The notes beneath the pieces are model-generated. The model ran no database searches. It saw only the letters and a program-made list of their open reading frames with translations, and had not been told where the DNA came from. The translations under genes and the position numbers were made by a program. Source: Neocallimastix lanati (nom. inval.) (lineage: Eukaryota > Neocallimastigomycota > Neocallimastigomycetes > Neocallimastigales > Neocallimastigaceae). Taken from it: a stretch of DNA of 64,000 nt. Shown in pieces: positions 24,492 through 37,155 of the stretch. Where the stretch lies: contig JACVTC010000025.1 of the NCBI GenBank assembly GCA_016946835.1, positions 400,001 to 464,000 of the forward strand. The letters are read 5' to 3'. The first letter of the stretch is position 1. Each line of letters opens with the position of its first letter.

Positions 24492-25413
24492 AAAGAATAA
24501 AAAAAAAATAAAAATAAATAAAAAATAAAATAAAAAATAAAAAATAAAAATAAAAAAATAAAAAACGTACATTATATTAATTTTTGTGTTTTTATAATTT
24601 ATTTATTATTCGTTTATTTTTTATTTTTTTTTTTTTATTTTTTTTTTTTTATTGTTTCTTAAAATCATTTAAAAAGAGAATTAAATAATTTAAACCATTT
24701 CTAATCACTTTATTACTATATTACATTATTTATAATTATAATAAAAGTATATATAAATGAAAAAAAAAAAAAAAAAAAAAAAAAGAAAAATAAATATACA
24801 CTAATATTTCTATTTCTTTTTTTTTTTTTTTTTTTTTTTTTTTGTTTTTTGTTTTTTGTTTTTTGTTTTGTTTTACACTTTTTAACCTTTATTTATTTAT
24901 TTATTTATTTACTGTTAGTGTTGCTGGGATTTCAAAATTTATTCTTTTTTTATTTTTCTCTATTTCGTTATGTAATCCTTTTTGTATTTCATAATATTTA
25001 TTTTTTCATTTTCTCTACTTTATATCTAATTTTCTTCATATAATCTTTTTTCTATTTTCCTTTTTTTTTTTTTTTTTTTTTATAAAAAAATATTTATTTT
25101 TTTCATTTTTCTCTACTTTATTTATTATTTATGGTATTTCAATAAATTTTTTTTTTTATTTTTCTAATAATTATTTATGGTATTTCAACAATTTTTTTTT
25201 AATAATTATTTATGAAATTTCTTCAATTTTTTCTTAAAAAATATATATATAGATATATTTTTTTAATTTTTTCTCTTTATTAATATTTGTTTGCAATTTA
25301 TAAATAAAATAGATATTTACATGTCTTCATAAAATATATATATATTATATATATAATAATTAAAATTTTACAATAATACATTATTTATAATTATTATAAA
25401 AATATATATAAAC

Positions 25414-25450
<37 letters not shown>

Positions 25451-25734
25451 ATTTAACCTTTACTTATTTGCTTTTTTCTTTTATCTTTTTTTTTTTTTGT
25501 TTTTGTCATTAGGATTTCAAATATTTATTTTTTTCATTATTCTCTACTTTATATCCAATTTTCTTTATGTAATCTTTTTTTAATTTTTTTTTTAAAACTT
25601 TTTTTATATTTTTTTTTCAATTTTTAAAGATTTTATTTTTATTATGGTATTTTTTTAATTAATATTGTTTTATTACTTTATTGGTTATTATATTTCTTTT
25701 CATTTTGTCGGGTTTTTTTTCTTGATCAATCTAT
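24349..25734. other. T-rich intergenic region with local duplication
   Basis: No gene recognisable. Homopolymer A and T tracts dominate. The segment from about 24718 (TTATTTATAATTAT..AAAG) to 25060 recurs at about 25376-25590 (poly-A, then TTTAACCTTTA, then CATTTTCTCTACTTTATATC..TTTTCTT), indicating a local tandem duplication. Confidence 0.6.
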
Positions 25735-26301
25735 TTAATTTTTAATCTTAATGTTGTTAACAACAACTTTATCTATATTTTCTTTAATACATTCCTCAAT
25801 ATTTTGTTTTTCAATGTGAAGATATCCGTTACCTTTTTTATCATCATTATCAACAACCCAAACATTATCAAATTCTTCAATTTCTGGATCAACTTCATAA
25901 CCAATAGCTTCGAGAAGAGATGGAATCCATTCCTTAGCGGAGGAAATAAGAATAATTTCAGAAGGATCCTTATTTAAAGTATTTTTAACAAAAACTTCTG
26001 GCTTGTATTTGTGGAATTCTTGAACTGGTATACCAATACTGTCAGCAAGTGGCTTAACGGTATCATATGGTCTGTGAGAACGAGTTCCTCTCTTGTTGGA
26101 ATATATACTATCTGGTTCTCCGAAAATTGTTCCGTTATTGAAAACTTGAAGTAAACAGTGAGCTCTAGCTTCACCTTCATCATTTAAACCAAGATAATCA
26201 TCACTAATTTTTTCACCATGACGAATAATTAAAAGTTTACGAGCATTTACAACTGATAAAAAACCAAATCCTAATAAAGTAGCAACAGATAAAAACTTCA
26301 T
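25735..26301 (-). CDS. Secreted histidine phosphatase-like protein
   Basis: 188 aa, single exon. Residues 1-20 are a clear signal peptide ending VVNA. Directly after it comes LLIIRHGEK, the phosphohistidine loop of the histidine phosphatase (phosphoglycerate mutase-like) superfamily. The second conserved Arg lies in SNKRGTRSHRPYDT. The second catalytic His expected near residue 120 is not seen: the strand reads IILISSAKEWIP, with Ala where active members have His. It may therefore be a divergent or non-catalytic secreted member; the substrate is unknown. The ATG follows an A-rich leader with no upstream frame. The C-terminus is short for the superfamily, but the stop is clean. Confidence 0.85.
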   Translation of the reverse strand: MKFLSVATLLGFGFLSVVNARKLLIIRHGEKISDDYLGLNDEGEARAHCLLQVFNNGTIFGEPDSIYSNKRGTRSHRPYDTVKPLADSIGIPVQEFHKYKPEVFVKNTLNKDPSEIILISSAKEWIPSLLEAIGYEVDPEIEEFDNVWVVDNDDKKGNGYLHIEKQNIEECIKENIDKVVVNNIKIKN

Positions 26302-27353
26302 TTTTTTTATTTATCAAAAATCTAATAATATACTATAATTTATATTAATTTATTTTTTTTATTCTATTTTTTTTTTTTTTTATAAAATCCTATTAATAAT
26401 TCTATAGATTATATTTCTATTTATTACACTTTTTATATATCTGAAAATAAAACTTTTTTAAAATTTAAAAATAAAACTAAAAAAAAAGTCCTTTTATACT
26501 ATATTTAAATTTAATATAAAAAAAATATTCTTTATAGCATGCCAAGGTTTTTATAACAAAATTTTATTTAAAACTAAATAAATGTATAAATAAATATTTT
26601 ATAAATAAATAAATAAATGTTTAGATAATTTATAAATGTATATAAAAAAAAATTTAAAACAATTTTCCTCTATAATTGCAATAAATTATAAATAATAAAC
26701 AAATAAGTAATATTAATTAATTAATAAATAGTATTAATTAATAAATAATAAATAAATAATATTAAATAATATTAATAATAAATAGAGGATAAATAAATAA
26801 TAAAAGATAAATAATTATTAATAAATAATGGATAAATAAATAAATAAAATGATAATTGAATAATAAATGATAAAGAAATAAAAATATCAAATATACCAAA
26901 ATATCAAATCTAATAATGAAATTAATAATAAAAATATAATGAAATAGGGTAAAATCAATTAAAATTTAATTAAATACTCCATAAATAATATATTTGTATT
27001 GTATTGTAATATTTACGGTATATGATTTAGAAATTTTATAATTTATATATAATAGTAATATATAATTCATTTATAATTTATTAATAATATATATTATTAA
27101 ATTAAATTTATATATTTTAATTTTATGTAATTTAAACAATCTATTGTATTTAATTATTTTATTTATGATTAATTTATTTATAAATTTAATATTATTTAAT
27201 ATTTAATTTTATTTTATATATTTATTATTTATTATTTATAACTATTTATATATTATTTATTATATTATTTATTATATTCTTTATTATTTACAACTATTTT
27301 TTATTTAATTTTATTTTATATTTGTTATTTATTATTTTATTACTATTTATATA

Positions 27354-27630
27354 TTATTTATTATTTATTATTTATTATTTATTATTTATTATTTATTATT
27401 TATTATTTATTATTCAATTATTTATTATTTATTATTTATTATTTATTATTTATTATTTATTATTTATTATTTATTATTTATTATTCAATTATTTATTATT
27501 TATTATTTATTATTTATTATTTATTATTTATTATTTATTATTTATTATTTATTATTTATTATTTATTATTTATTATTTATTATTTATTATTTATTATTTA
27601 TTATTTATTATTTATTATTTATTATTTATT
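27354..27630. repeat. (TTTATTA)n heptanucleotide array
   Basis: Nearly perfect 7-bp tandem array, about 38 units, with two identical TTATTCAATTA interruptions about 70 bp apart. It sits in gene-free DNA. Confidence 0.95.
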
Positions 27631-28520
27631 GAATAGACCGCTATTTCTATTTATTGAAATTTTATTAAAATAAAATAAATTAATATGCAATTTTCCTTTT
27701 AAAGTTAATTTATTTATTAATTGATTTATAAATAGAAATTAATTATATCTTGATTTATGAGATATTAATAAATGTATAAATAAATAATAAATAAATAAAT
27801 AATAATAAATAATAAATAATAATAAATAATAAATAAATAATAAATAAATAGTAAATAAATAATAAATAATAAATGAATAAATAATTATAAATTTTACATT
27901 TCGGAAAATGTGGAGTTTCAAAAGTTTAATAAATAAATTATTAAATAAATAATTATAATAAATATAAGGTCAAACTAGGGTTAAGGATTTTTTTATTTTT
28001 ATTATTTTTTGAATATTTATTTTAAAAAAAAAAAGTAAAAAAATATTCAATAAAAATTTCATTATATATAATTATAACAATCCTATACATATTTTGTTTA
28101 AAAAATCTGGAGAGTGGCATTTCGGAACGTGGCTTTACGTGAAATATATCATACATAAATAAACCGTTTATATAACAATAGTTTAAATTATATTAAATAA
28201 ACAAATATTATTTTATAAATATACTTTATTTTTTTTTTTTTCATAATATTTGTTAAAATAATAAAAAAAGAAATATTAAATTTCAAAGATATACTTTAAT
28301 ATTTCAAAATATAATTAAATTCTTATAAACATAGTTTGAAGTATAATATTTCAAAATATAATTAAATTCTATAGTTTCAAGTATAAAAAATATAAATTAT
28401 ACTATATATAATAAATATATATTATTTATATAATTTGTTACAATAACTAACAAATATATATTATTTATATAATTTATTACAATAACCAAAGTTATACCAC
28501 AAGTATATATATACATATAT

Positions 28521-28559
<39 letters not shown>

Positions 28560-28875
28560 TCGGTTTAGCAATTTATTTCTTATGTAAGATAAATACAATA
28601 AAAAAATAATATATAATATATAATAATTAATTGTTGATAATAGTATGTAAAATATATATTTTATATAATAATAGATTGTATCAAACAATGTTGAATTTAA
28701 AAAAAAATTTTTTCCTTTAAATTTTTTTTTTTTTTTTTTAAAAAAAATAAATTTTATTATTATTATTGATATATAATATATTTTAATATATTTTAATATC
28801 AACAATATTAATACTTAACATAAAGTAATTAAATTTTCGTTAGAAATAATTTTTTACTATTTTATTTCTGTTTTG

Positions 28876-28910
<35 letters not shown>

Positions 28911-29458
28911 AAAGTTAATGGATTACATATATTTCATATTAAATAAAATTATATGATTTGTATGCTATATTAGTGTTTCAAAATATTTAAATTTAAAAAA
29001 TAATTATTCAATTTAAATAATTATTTAATCATGGAATATATAATATAATTTATAATAATAATTGTATAATTAATCATAACATGATTTTCATAACTAATTT
29101 ATAACAATACTATTTGGACAATAAAATAAATATTTTATATTTTAAAAAAGAGTAATAATTTATAAAAATATTAAATAATAATATATATTCTTTAGTTTTT
29201 ATAAAATATTATTATAATTATTTATGAATTTTAAAAATTTAATTTTATATATATTAATTCGCATAAAAAAAGTGTTTAAAATAGAAATAAATTGTTTCCC
29301 TGGTATTAAAATACTTAATAAATTTTAAATTTTAAATATTAACTTCAATAAAAAAAAATGCATCAATAATATTATTTATAAATTTTTACCTTTGTAAATC
29401 ATTTTTAATAATAACAATTATTATTAATTAAAATATACTATATAATACATTTTATGTC

Positions 29459-29600
<142 letters not shown>

Positions 29601-30439
29601 AATAAATTAATAAAAACGAAATATCTTCACTTTAGTCTTTTAAAATTTATCTTGATACTAATTTTCCTATTTTCCGAAAATTTAATTTAATTTTTAAATT
29701 TATTAATATATTAAAATTGACAAATTAAATATTATTTAGGTTTATTATTAAATTTTATTTTTATCTTTTATATTAAAATATATTATTATAATAGTAATTA
29801 TAATAATATTATTATATATTATTATTAATATTATTATAATAGTAGTTTCATTATATATTTAATTTATTTTTATTTTTATTTTTATTTTTATTTTTATTTT
29901 TTTTATTATACTTCAAATTTTATTTCATTTTTATACCTTTATATTTTATTTCATTTTTATATTTTATACCTTATTTTAATATTTTATATTTTAGTTATAA
30001 TGTATATTTAAGAATATATTTTATTTTTTAATGTTTAAAAATAAAATATTTATTTAATTATTTATCATTTATTTTTAATTATTTATTAAATTTATTTGAT
30101 TAATTATTCTATTAGTATTAATTATTTTTTAAGAAAATATGGGCGTTAAATTGCAAATTTTATTATAATTTATGAGTCACCTTCCGAAATGCAACACATT
30201 CATAAATAATTTGATATCACTAATAAATATTTTAATAAATATTTTTCTTTTAGACATTAATAACAATATAAAATAAATAAATATTATATATTTTAAAGTT
30301 TACTAATATCAATATTAATGAACACTGTTAAATAACATTTTATCTGGTAAAAATCTCTATTTTTAATTTCAATAAAATATTAGTTGTTATTATTGAATTT
30401 CAAATAAAACAAAATATTAATATATTTTTTTTAAATAAG

Positions 30440-30745
30440 AAGCTGTGTCCTCTGTGGCTAGTAAACCCAAAACTGCTCATGGCGAAAATTCAAGCAATAA
30501 TAATAATAGAGGTGCTGTAGATTTTTCTATCTTGATAAACAAGCAGAAGGAAGAGTTTAAAAACATGATGTTTAGTAGTCAACAATAGACAGCATCAAGG
30601 CTAGAGGCTATGTACAATCAAATTGAGACTAAACTCAGCAATTTCATACGGTTTGGTGAAGTTGAGAAAAGAGTGACAGAGATTAACAGTCAGACTAGTG
30701 TGGTTGAATTTCGTAATGAGGAAAATTTTCTACAACAGCAGCAAG

Positions 30746-30789
<44 letters not shown>

Positions 30790-31690
30790 CTGAATCATGA
30801 GATTCATAAGATTGAAACCTATCTAGTTGAAGATCAGAAAAAAGGCAAGAAATTTCAGATTGAAGAATTCTTGGACACGAACCAAAAGAAGGAAAAGACA
30901 TACAGTAAGGAATTAGACGAAAAAATTGAAAAACTAATTGCAGTAAATAAAATTCAATGAAAAGATTGAGTCAATTAGCTTGTGGAACTCATGGGAATGG
31001 GCTAGGATTAATTAGTAAACCTATTCCATCATATATTAATACAGGAAGGTAGGGATATTTCAGGTTACATGAAAGCCTATAAAATCTACGCTATCACGAA
31101 AGATGATAGGCACAAAGAATATGATACCGCAGTGAGAATCTCAGTTGCAGAATTGCCCTGACAGGAGATTCAACTAGATTTTACAACAGATTTACCAGTG
31201 AAAAACATTGTAAAAACTGAAAACCGATATATATGGGAAACGAAGAGAATAAGTTGAATCTTGGTTCGCTGTGATAAACTAACCAAGATGACCCCCATTC
31301 CTTGTCTTGTAAAACTACCAAGTTAGTAACTCCCCAAAGACGATGGACTTAGTGCATTCTTTAAGTGAAACAAAGATGATAAATAGTTTCGCTCATAATC
31401 TAGGAAATCTTAAGCACATCCTGGAAATTTCTCAGAGCAGGTATTTGGACAATATGGATAAAAGAAGAACCGAGACAATTATCTCAGATACAAGTTATTA
31501 GATAAAGTATGGTTAAAGAAGCCAGAAAATTATGATTCGCTACCTTTCTACAAGTTAGTTACCAGAAAGTTCGGACCATTCAAAATTATAGGTGTAGATG
31601 AAGCGAAGAAGAATGATGAAGGATATCATCGTGGTAATGGAATATATCTTGAAATAGTTAGTAATTTCCAGCTAATTAAATAAAATCTTA
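30440..31690 (+). mobile_element. Decayed LTR-retrotransposon fossil (Ty3/gypsy-like)
   Basis: GC content rises abruptly here. The first part (about 30440-30960) encodes a Gln/Glu/Lys-rich, coiled-coil-like gag-type stretch that includes an A/Lys run. The later part (about 31150-31680) has integrase-like wording of Ty3/gypsy elements: a QLDFTTDLP-type block, a CDKLTKMTPIP block, and near the end DKVWLKKPENYDSLPFYKLV followed by RKFGPFKII, typical of the integrase C-terminal region. The element is broken many times, and no complete domain remains. It is an old fossil. Assignment rests on motif resemblance only. Confidence 0.6.
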
Positions 31691-32388
31691 GTTTAATTTT
31701 GTACATTAAATGTACAATTAATTTATTATATTTTTATTAATTTCAATATATAGCTAAAATTACTTTTAGATAGTTTTATAATAAATGATTTGTAAGTTTG
31801 AATGAACTAAATATATATCCAATCACTGAATATATTATCTTGTATAAATACATCATGTAATAGAATAACAGAATATGTAATGCACTAGCGTTACTATTAA
31901 TGTAATTTGTTGTATCAAGTATTATAATATTAAATAAATGCAAATTAATTATTTAAAAATAAATAAACATAGTAAAGTAAATCCAGCCAACTATTTATGA
32001 ATAGTGTGTAATTATGCTGTTTTATACATTTTAAGTGTTATAGAGTAATTATTTAGAATTAATATTAGTATTTCGTGCAACAAATCAAATAATCTTAGCC
32101 TTTGTTTACTCATTATTTATTATTTTAGTTCATATTAAATTTCCTTTTACAACATCTGTTAGAATCAGGATCTCTCCTTATTGTTAATCTATATAAGGCT
32201 CCTGGTTCGATCTAGCCCTTTGGCCCTTATAAATTATTCTAAATCAGTAATATAGACAAGATTCTGTCCTGTGGGCCTGAGCGGTTGCGAAAGTACTATC
32301 ATTTAATATATTTACAAGAGAATTGGTATATAATATTAATATATGAGGTTATTATCATATATTTGTATTTGAATGCCAATATATGTAA
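31691..32388. other. Possible LTR remnant downstream of the retroelement fossil
   Basis: Starts with a short palindrome (TGTACATTAAATGTACA). Near 32190 there is a TATA-like CTATATAAGG followed by a relatively GC-rich stretch to about 32300, unlike host intergenic DNA. Its position directly after the integrase-like end would suit a 3' LTR, but no matching 5' copy was found in the window. Confidence 0.35.
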
Positions 32389-32720
32389 ATTTCAAAAATA
32401 CTTCAACATATGTTGCATATTATGCCACAATTTTTTATATAAATGTGTTTCCAATATTTTATAATCAATTAAAAAAAAAAAAAAAAAAAAAAAGCTATTT
32501 TATTAAAGAACTGAATTGGTTGGATGATAAATTAAATAAAATTAAATATTAAAATATAAATATATATTAAATTTATATATTTAATTTTATTTCAAAAATA
32601 TATAAATATATTTATAAATATTTATATACAGTATGATAATATTTATAAAGAAATATGTATAGATGATTCTATGGATTGTCCGGATTTAATTGTTTTCGGT
32701 ACAATTCAGGTATGATGAAT
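32389..32720 (+). pseudogene. Two-exon partial duplicate of the GPCR-like gene
   Basis: This stretch is clearly similar to 33838-34160 of the downstream gene, including intron sequence. The shared pieces are CAATTTTTTATATAAATG, TTCCAATATTTTATAATCAA, a poly-A run, and the exon encoding YDNIYKEICIDDSMDCPDLI (intact gene: YDNSYKEICKDESMDCPDLI) with the same GTATGATGAATTATT donor context. No start, earlier exons or later exons accompany it, so it is a broken partial tandem duplication. Confidence 0.82.
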
Positions 32721-33382
32721 TATTCTTATTAACATATTTAAAAAATTATTAATATTGACTTTATTTGAGAAATTCTTTTTATTTTATATATTAATTAATT
32801 ATCTATAGTTAAAGTGAATTGAGTTATTTAATGTTTCATAGTTAATTATAAAATTTTGTTATATATACTTCGTTAAGATATACATTTATAATTCAATAAT
32901 ATTTAAATTAAAAAAAAAATAAAATAAAATAAAAATAAAATAAAAAATAAAAAAAAATAAAAAAAATATAAATATGAAATAAATTTCAAATCTTATTATT
33001 TTGTCTTATTTAAATATAATATTAATCTATTTAAAAAATAAAATTAAAATATTAATTTTTAATTTTATTTACACATGTATATATAAATAATAAATTTTAA
33101 TTATATAATGAACTTATGATGATAAATAAATAATATTTAAACTATATATAGGAATATTTTATAATTAATATATATTATGCTTTTTTTTTTAACTTGAAAT
33201 ATTATAATTTTAGCTCAAATTACTAAATCTTAATATTTTTTTACTTATAATTTTTCATTATATAAATTTAAATTGAAAATAACTTTTCAGAAATTTTTAT
33301 TTATAAGTTAAATATATAATTTTTATATTTTAAAAAAAAAATATATATATATATATATATTTATATTTTACATATATTAGAA

Positions 33383-34427
33383 ATGAATATATTATATGCA
33401 ACTATTAGTATTAGTTTATATTTTATTATTGTTTTAATAGATATTCAAAAATGTCAAAGTCAGTCAAATATATATAATAATGATGAAAATAAAGTACATT
33501 TTGTTATGGAAACATTTGATCAGAATAATGAAATAAAAGAAAGATATCAATTATACTATAATTATACCACATATCATTTCAATGATTATAATTACTATTA
33601 TAATTTGTAGGTAGAAAAGAAAAATTTTTTTTATTCTTGTTTATAAGCATTAGTATTATGATGTTAAGTTTCATTAATACAAATTAAATAAAAAATATAA
33701 TTTATAATTATAATATTATAATAAATACATAAAAAAAAAATAAAAATAAAAATAGAGCAAACATTAAATATTCAGTTATATGCTATTATGAAGATATCGA
33801 AAAAAGCAATTCAGAAAAAGATATATTGGTTCTTTGGAACACTTCAATATATGAAAAATATCATAGCTCAATTTTTTATGCAAATGCATTTCCAATATTT
33901 TATAATCAAATAAAAAAAAAAAAAAAAAAATAAACCATTTTGTCTAAGAATTGATTCGGCTGGATGGTATATTATATATAAATATATATATATATATAGT
34001 TTATATATATTTAATTATATATATTTTTATCTAAAAATATATTAATATATTATTAAATATTTATATACAAATTATAAAGGTATGATAATTCTTATAAAGA
34101 AATATGTAAAGATGAATCAATGGATTGTCCAGATTTAATAGTTCTCGGTTCAACTCAAGTATGATGAATTATTATTACTAACATAATACAAAATAAATAT
34201 ATAATTATTGACTTCAATTAAAATATTTTATATATTGATTAATTATTGTAGTTAACTCAAAGATACTTTAATGGTGATACTTTGAATTTAAATAAATATT
34301 TTAATAAATATTTTATTAAAACAGGCAATTCATTTGAAAATATATTATTTAAATATGCATTTTATGATTGTATGTTAAATATTAAAAATATAATTAAATA
34401 TATAAATATAAAAAATTCAGAATAATA

Positions 34428-34476
<49 letters not shown>

Positions 34477-37122
34477 TTAAAATTGTTAAATATTAATACA
34501 ACTATATATATAAATATTATAAGATCGAATTGATAATAATTGGTTAGCAGTACCAATAATTATTGATTACAGAACTATTACTTTTAATATGACAACATTT
34601 AATTATTGTATAAAAAAAGGATATAATTTACATTATCCACCGGTATGTAAAAAAATTTTTTAAAAATTTAATACTTTTTTTTCTTAATTTTATTATAAGT
34701 ATTAATAAAAAAAAAAAATAAAAATAAAAATATAAAAAAAAAAAATAAAATAAAATAATTTATCACATTATATTTCATTATTTAGCCTTATAGTGATTAT
34801 TGGTAAGCTATTATTTATTCTTTTCTTTATTTTAAATAATATTAATATTAAAAGTATCATGCGTATATAAATAAAATTAACTTAAATCATTAACTAATAT
34901 TATAAAAATTTTATTTTCTAATAAAAAATTTAAAAGGGGTTCTGATTATAAAAAAACTGTAAATATTTAATGATATTATTTTTTATTAATATTAATTTTT
35001 ATGTATTTTTTAAATATTAATATATATATATAATGTATAAAAATATAATAATATAAATAAGTGGACTTGGGAAAAAATATTTGAATATGCAGGAATTATC
35101 AGTAAATGTATAGGTTATCCCGGCTTTAATCTATATCGATATAGTAATAATGAAGGTTTAAAAATATCTATTTTATATATTTTATTAATTTGGCATTTTT
35201 AATTTTATTCATGCATTTACCTTTTTTTTAATATTATAATTATTTCTATAAAAGTCTTAAAATTTTTTGTCAGTTTATGTAATGCATTAAATATTCCTTT
35301 CATAAGTGAAAATGACAAATTAAAAACTAAAACATGTGGATTTAGAGGAGCTGAGTATATAAAAAAATTAAAAATATTAAAAGATATTGTAGAAAATAAC
35401 TATGTAAATATAATAAAATAGAAAATTAAAATAAAAATAAAGCAAATAAAAATTGAAAAAAATAATTATTATTTCATATTATAAATAATATTAAAAATTA
35501 AATTAAAATACATTATAAATAAATTCTTTTGAATGCCTTTTTAATAATTAATTTTAATAAAATTAATTAATAAAACCTTTTTTATTATTTTAAATATTTA
35601 AAAGATGGAGAAACCAGTAACTGATCAAATAACATATATAAAAAGACAAAATGACGACAATGAATCAAATTTTATATATTCTAAGGAATTAAATGGACTT
35701 TCTTTTTTTCCTACTTTGTATACTGTATTCTAAATTCTATATTATTTGTATAATATTATATATATAAAAATTGATATTATTATCATTTAACTAACAAAAA
35801 TTAAATAAAATATTAATGATTTCAAAAAGAAATACGATGACGTAAAAAATACTGTAATTAAATTTTTATTTTATTTATAATATTTATTAAATTATTAAAT
35901 TTATTAATGATATATAATACATAATTTATATAAAAAATACAGTTTATTCCAGGATCTTCATGTAATTTAATATATATATATATATGCATGTAAATATATT
36001 ATTAATATTATTATCTATATATATGATAAATATATAATATATTAAAAACTGAATTTAATAGTTCTTGGTGGTTCAGGTATATTACTAATTTATTTTTTTT
36101 AAAATTTTATAAATATTAATATGCATTTGAAAATAAAGCATAATAATAATAATAATAATAATATTGCAAAATAATTATTGAAACTTAATATTTAGGTATT
36201 ATAATAACAAAAAAATCGAAATATCCTGATGAAGCCTTTGAATTTATTGAAATATTGATAAATGAAAATTATAGTTTTATAACTGATATAAATAAAAATA
36301 TGATAACAGTATGTCAAAACTTTAAAATTTATTGATTTTAAATTATCAAATAATATTAATACTTTAAATTAATAATATTATTATTTATAATATAAAACAT
36401 TATAAACTTTAGCCATATGAAAATATTCCATCTCAACAGTAATTAATATTAATATAAATTTATTAATATTTATTTAAAAAAATTAATTTAAAAATTATTA
36501 AATTTAAATTTAATATATATGTATCCATATAGTTGTATAAAAAGCAAAATTAATCAAAATAATAATATATCAAAAAAGGAAAATTGTAATTCATTACTTA
36601 GAATTAATGGAACCTATCCATATTATTATATATATAATAATATAACAAATATTGTTTATATATCTCATATATCTATTAACTCAGAAAGAGGTATATCTAT
36701 TGTTACAAATAATAAATTAAATTATGAAAATATCAATATTCTATTTCAAAATAAAAATTATACTTGTGAAAATAAAGTTGATTATGATAAAAATTATATT
36801 ACTTATTATGATAAATACAAAATTGAAATACCAATAAATTATAATGAAACAATTATTTTAAAATTAATGGAGGATAATATAAATAATATTCATGATCAAA
36901 ATATTGAAATAGAATGTCAAATATGTGAAGATACACTTAAAAAATCAAAACCATTACAAGTAAAAATTATTTTATATTTTACATTCAATTTTTATATATT
37001 AAAAATATTTTTTTATTTTATTCATATTAATTGAATTTGTTATAATTAAATTAATAAAAAATATACAGTTTCCTTTCAGTAATTTGTAAGTAAATTTTAA
37101 AAAATAATAATAAATTATATAA

Positions 37123-37155
<33 letters not shown>

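Noticed and set aside
32200-32300. tRNA-like motifs (GGTTCGATC B-box-like; GGCCTGAGCGGTT A-box-like)
   Set aside because: The boxes lie in the wrong order for a tRNA or tRNA-derived SINE on this strand, and no cloverleaf stems could be paired. Probably chance within the GC-richer retroelement remnant.
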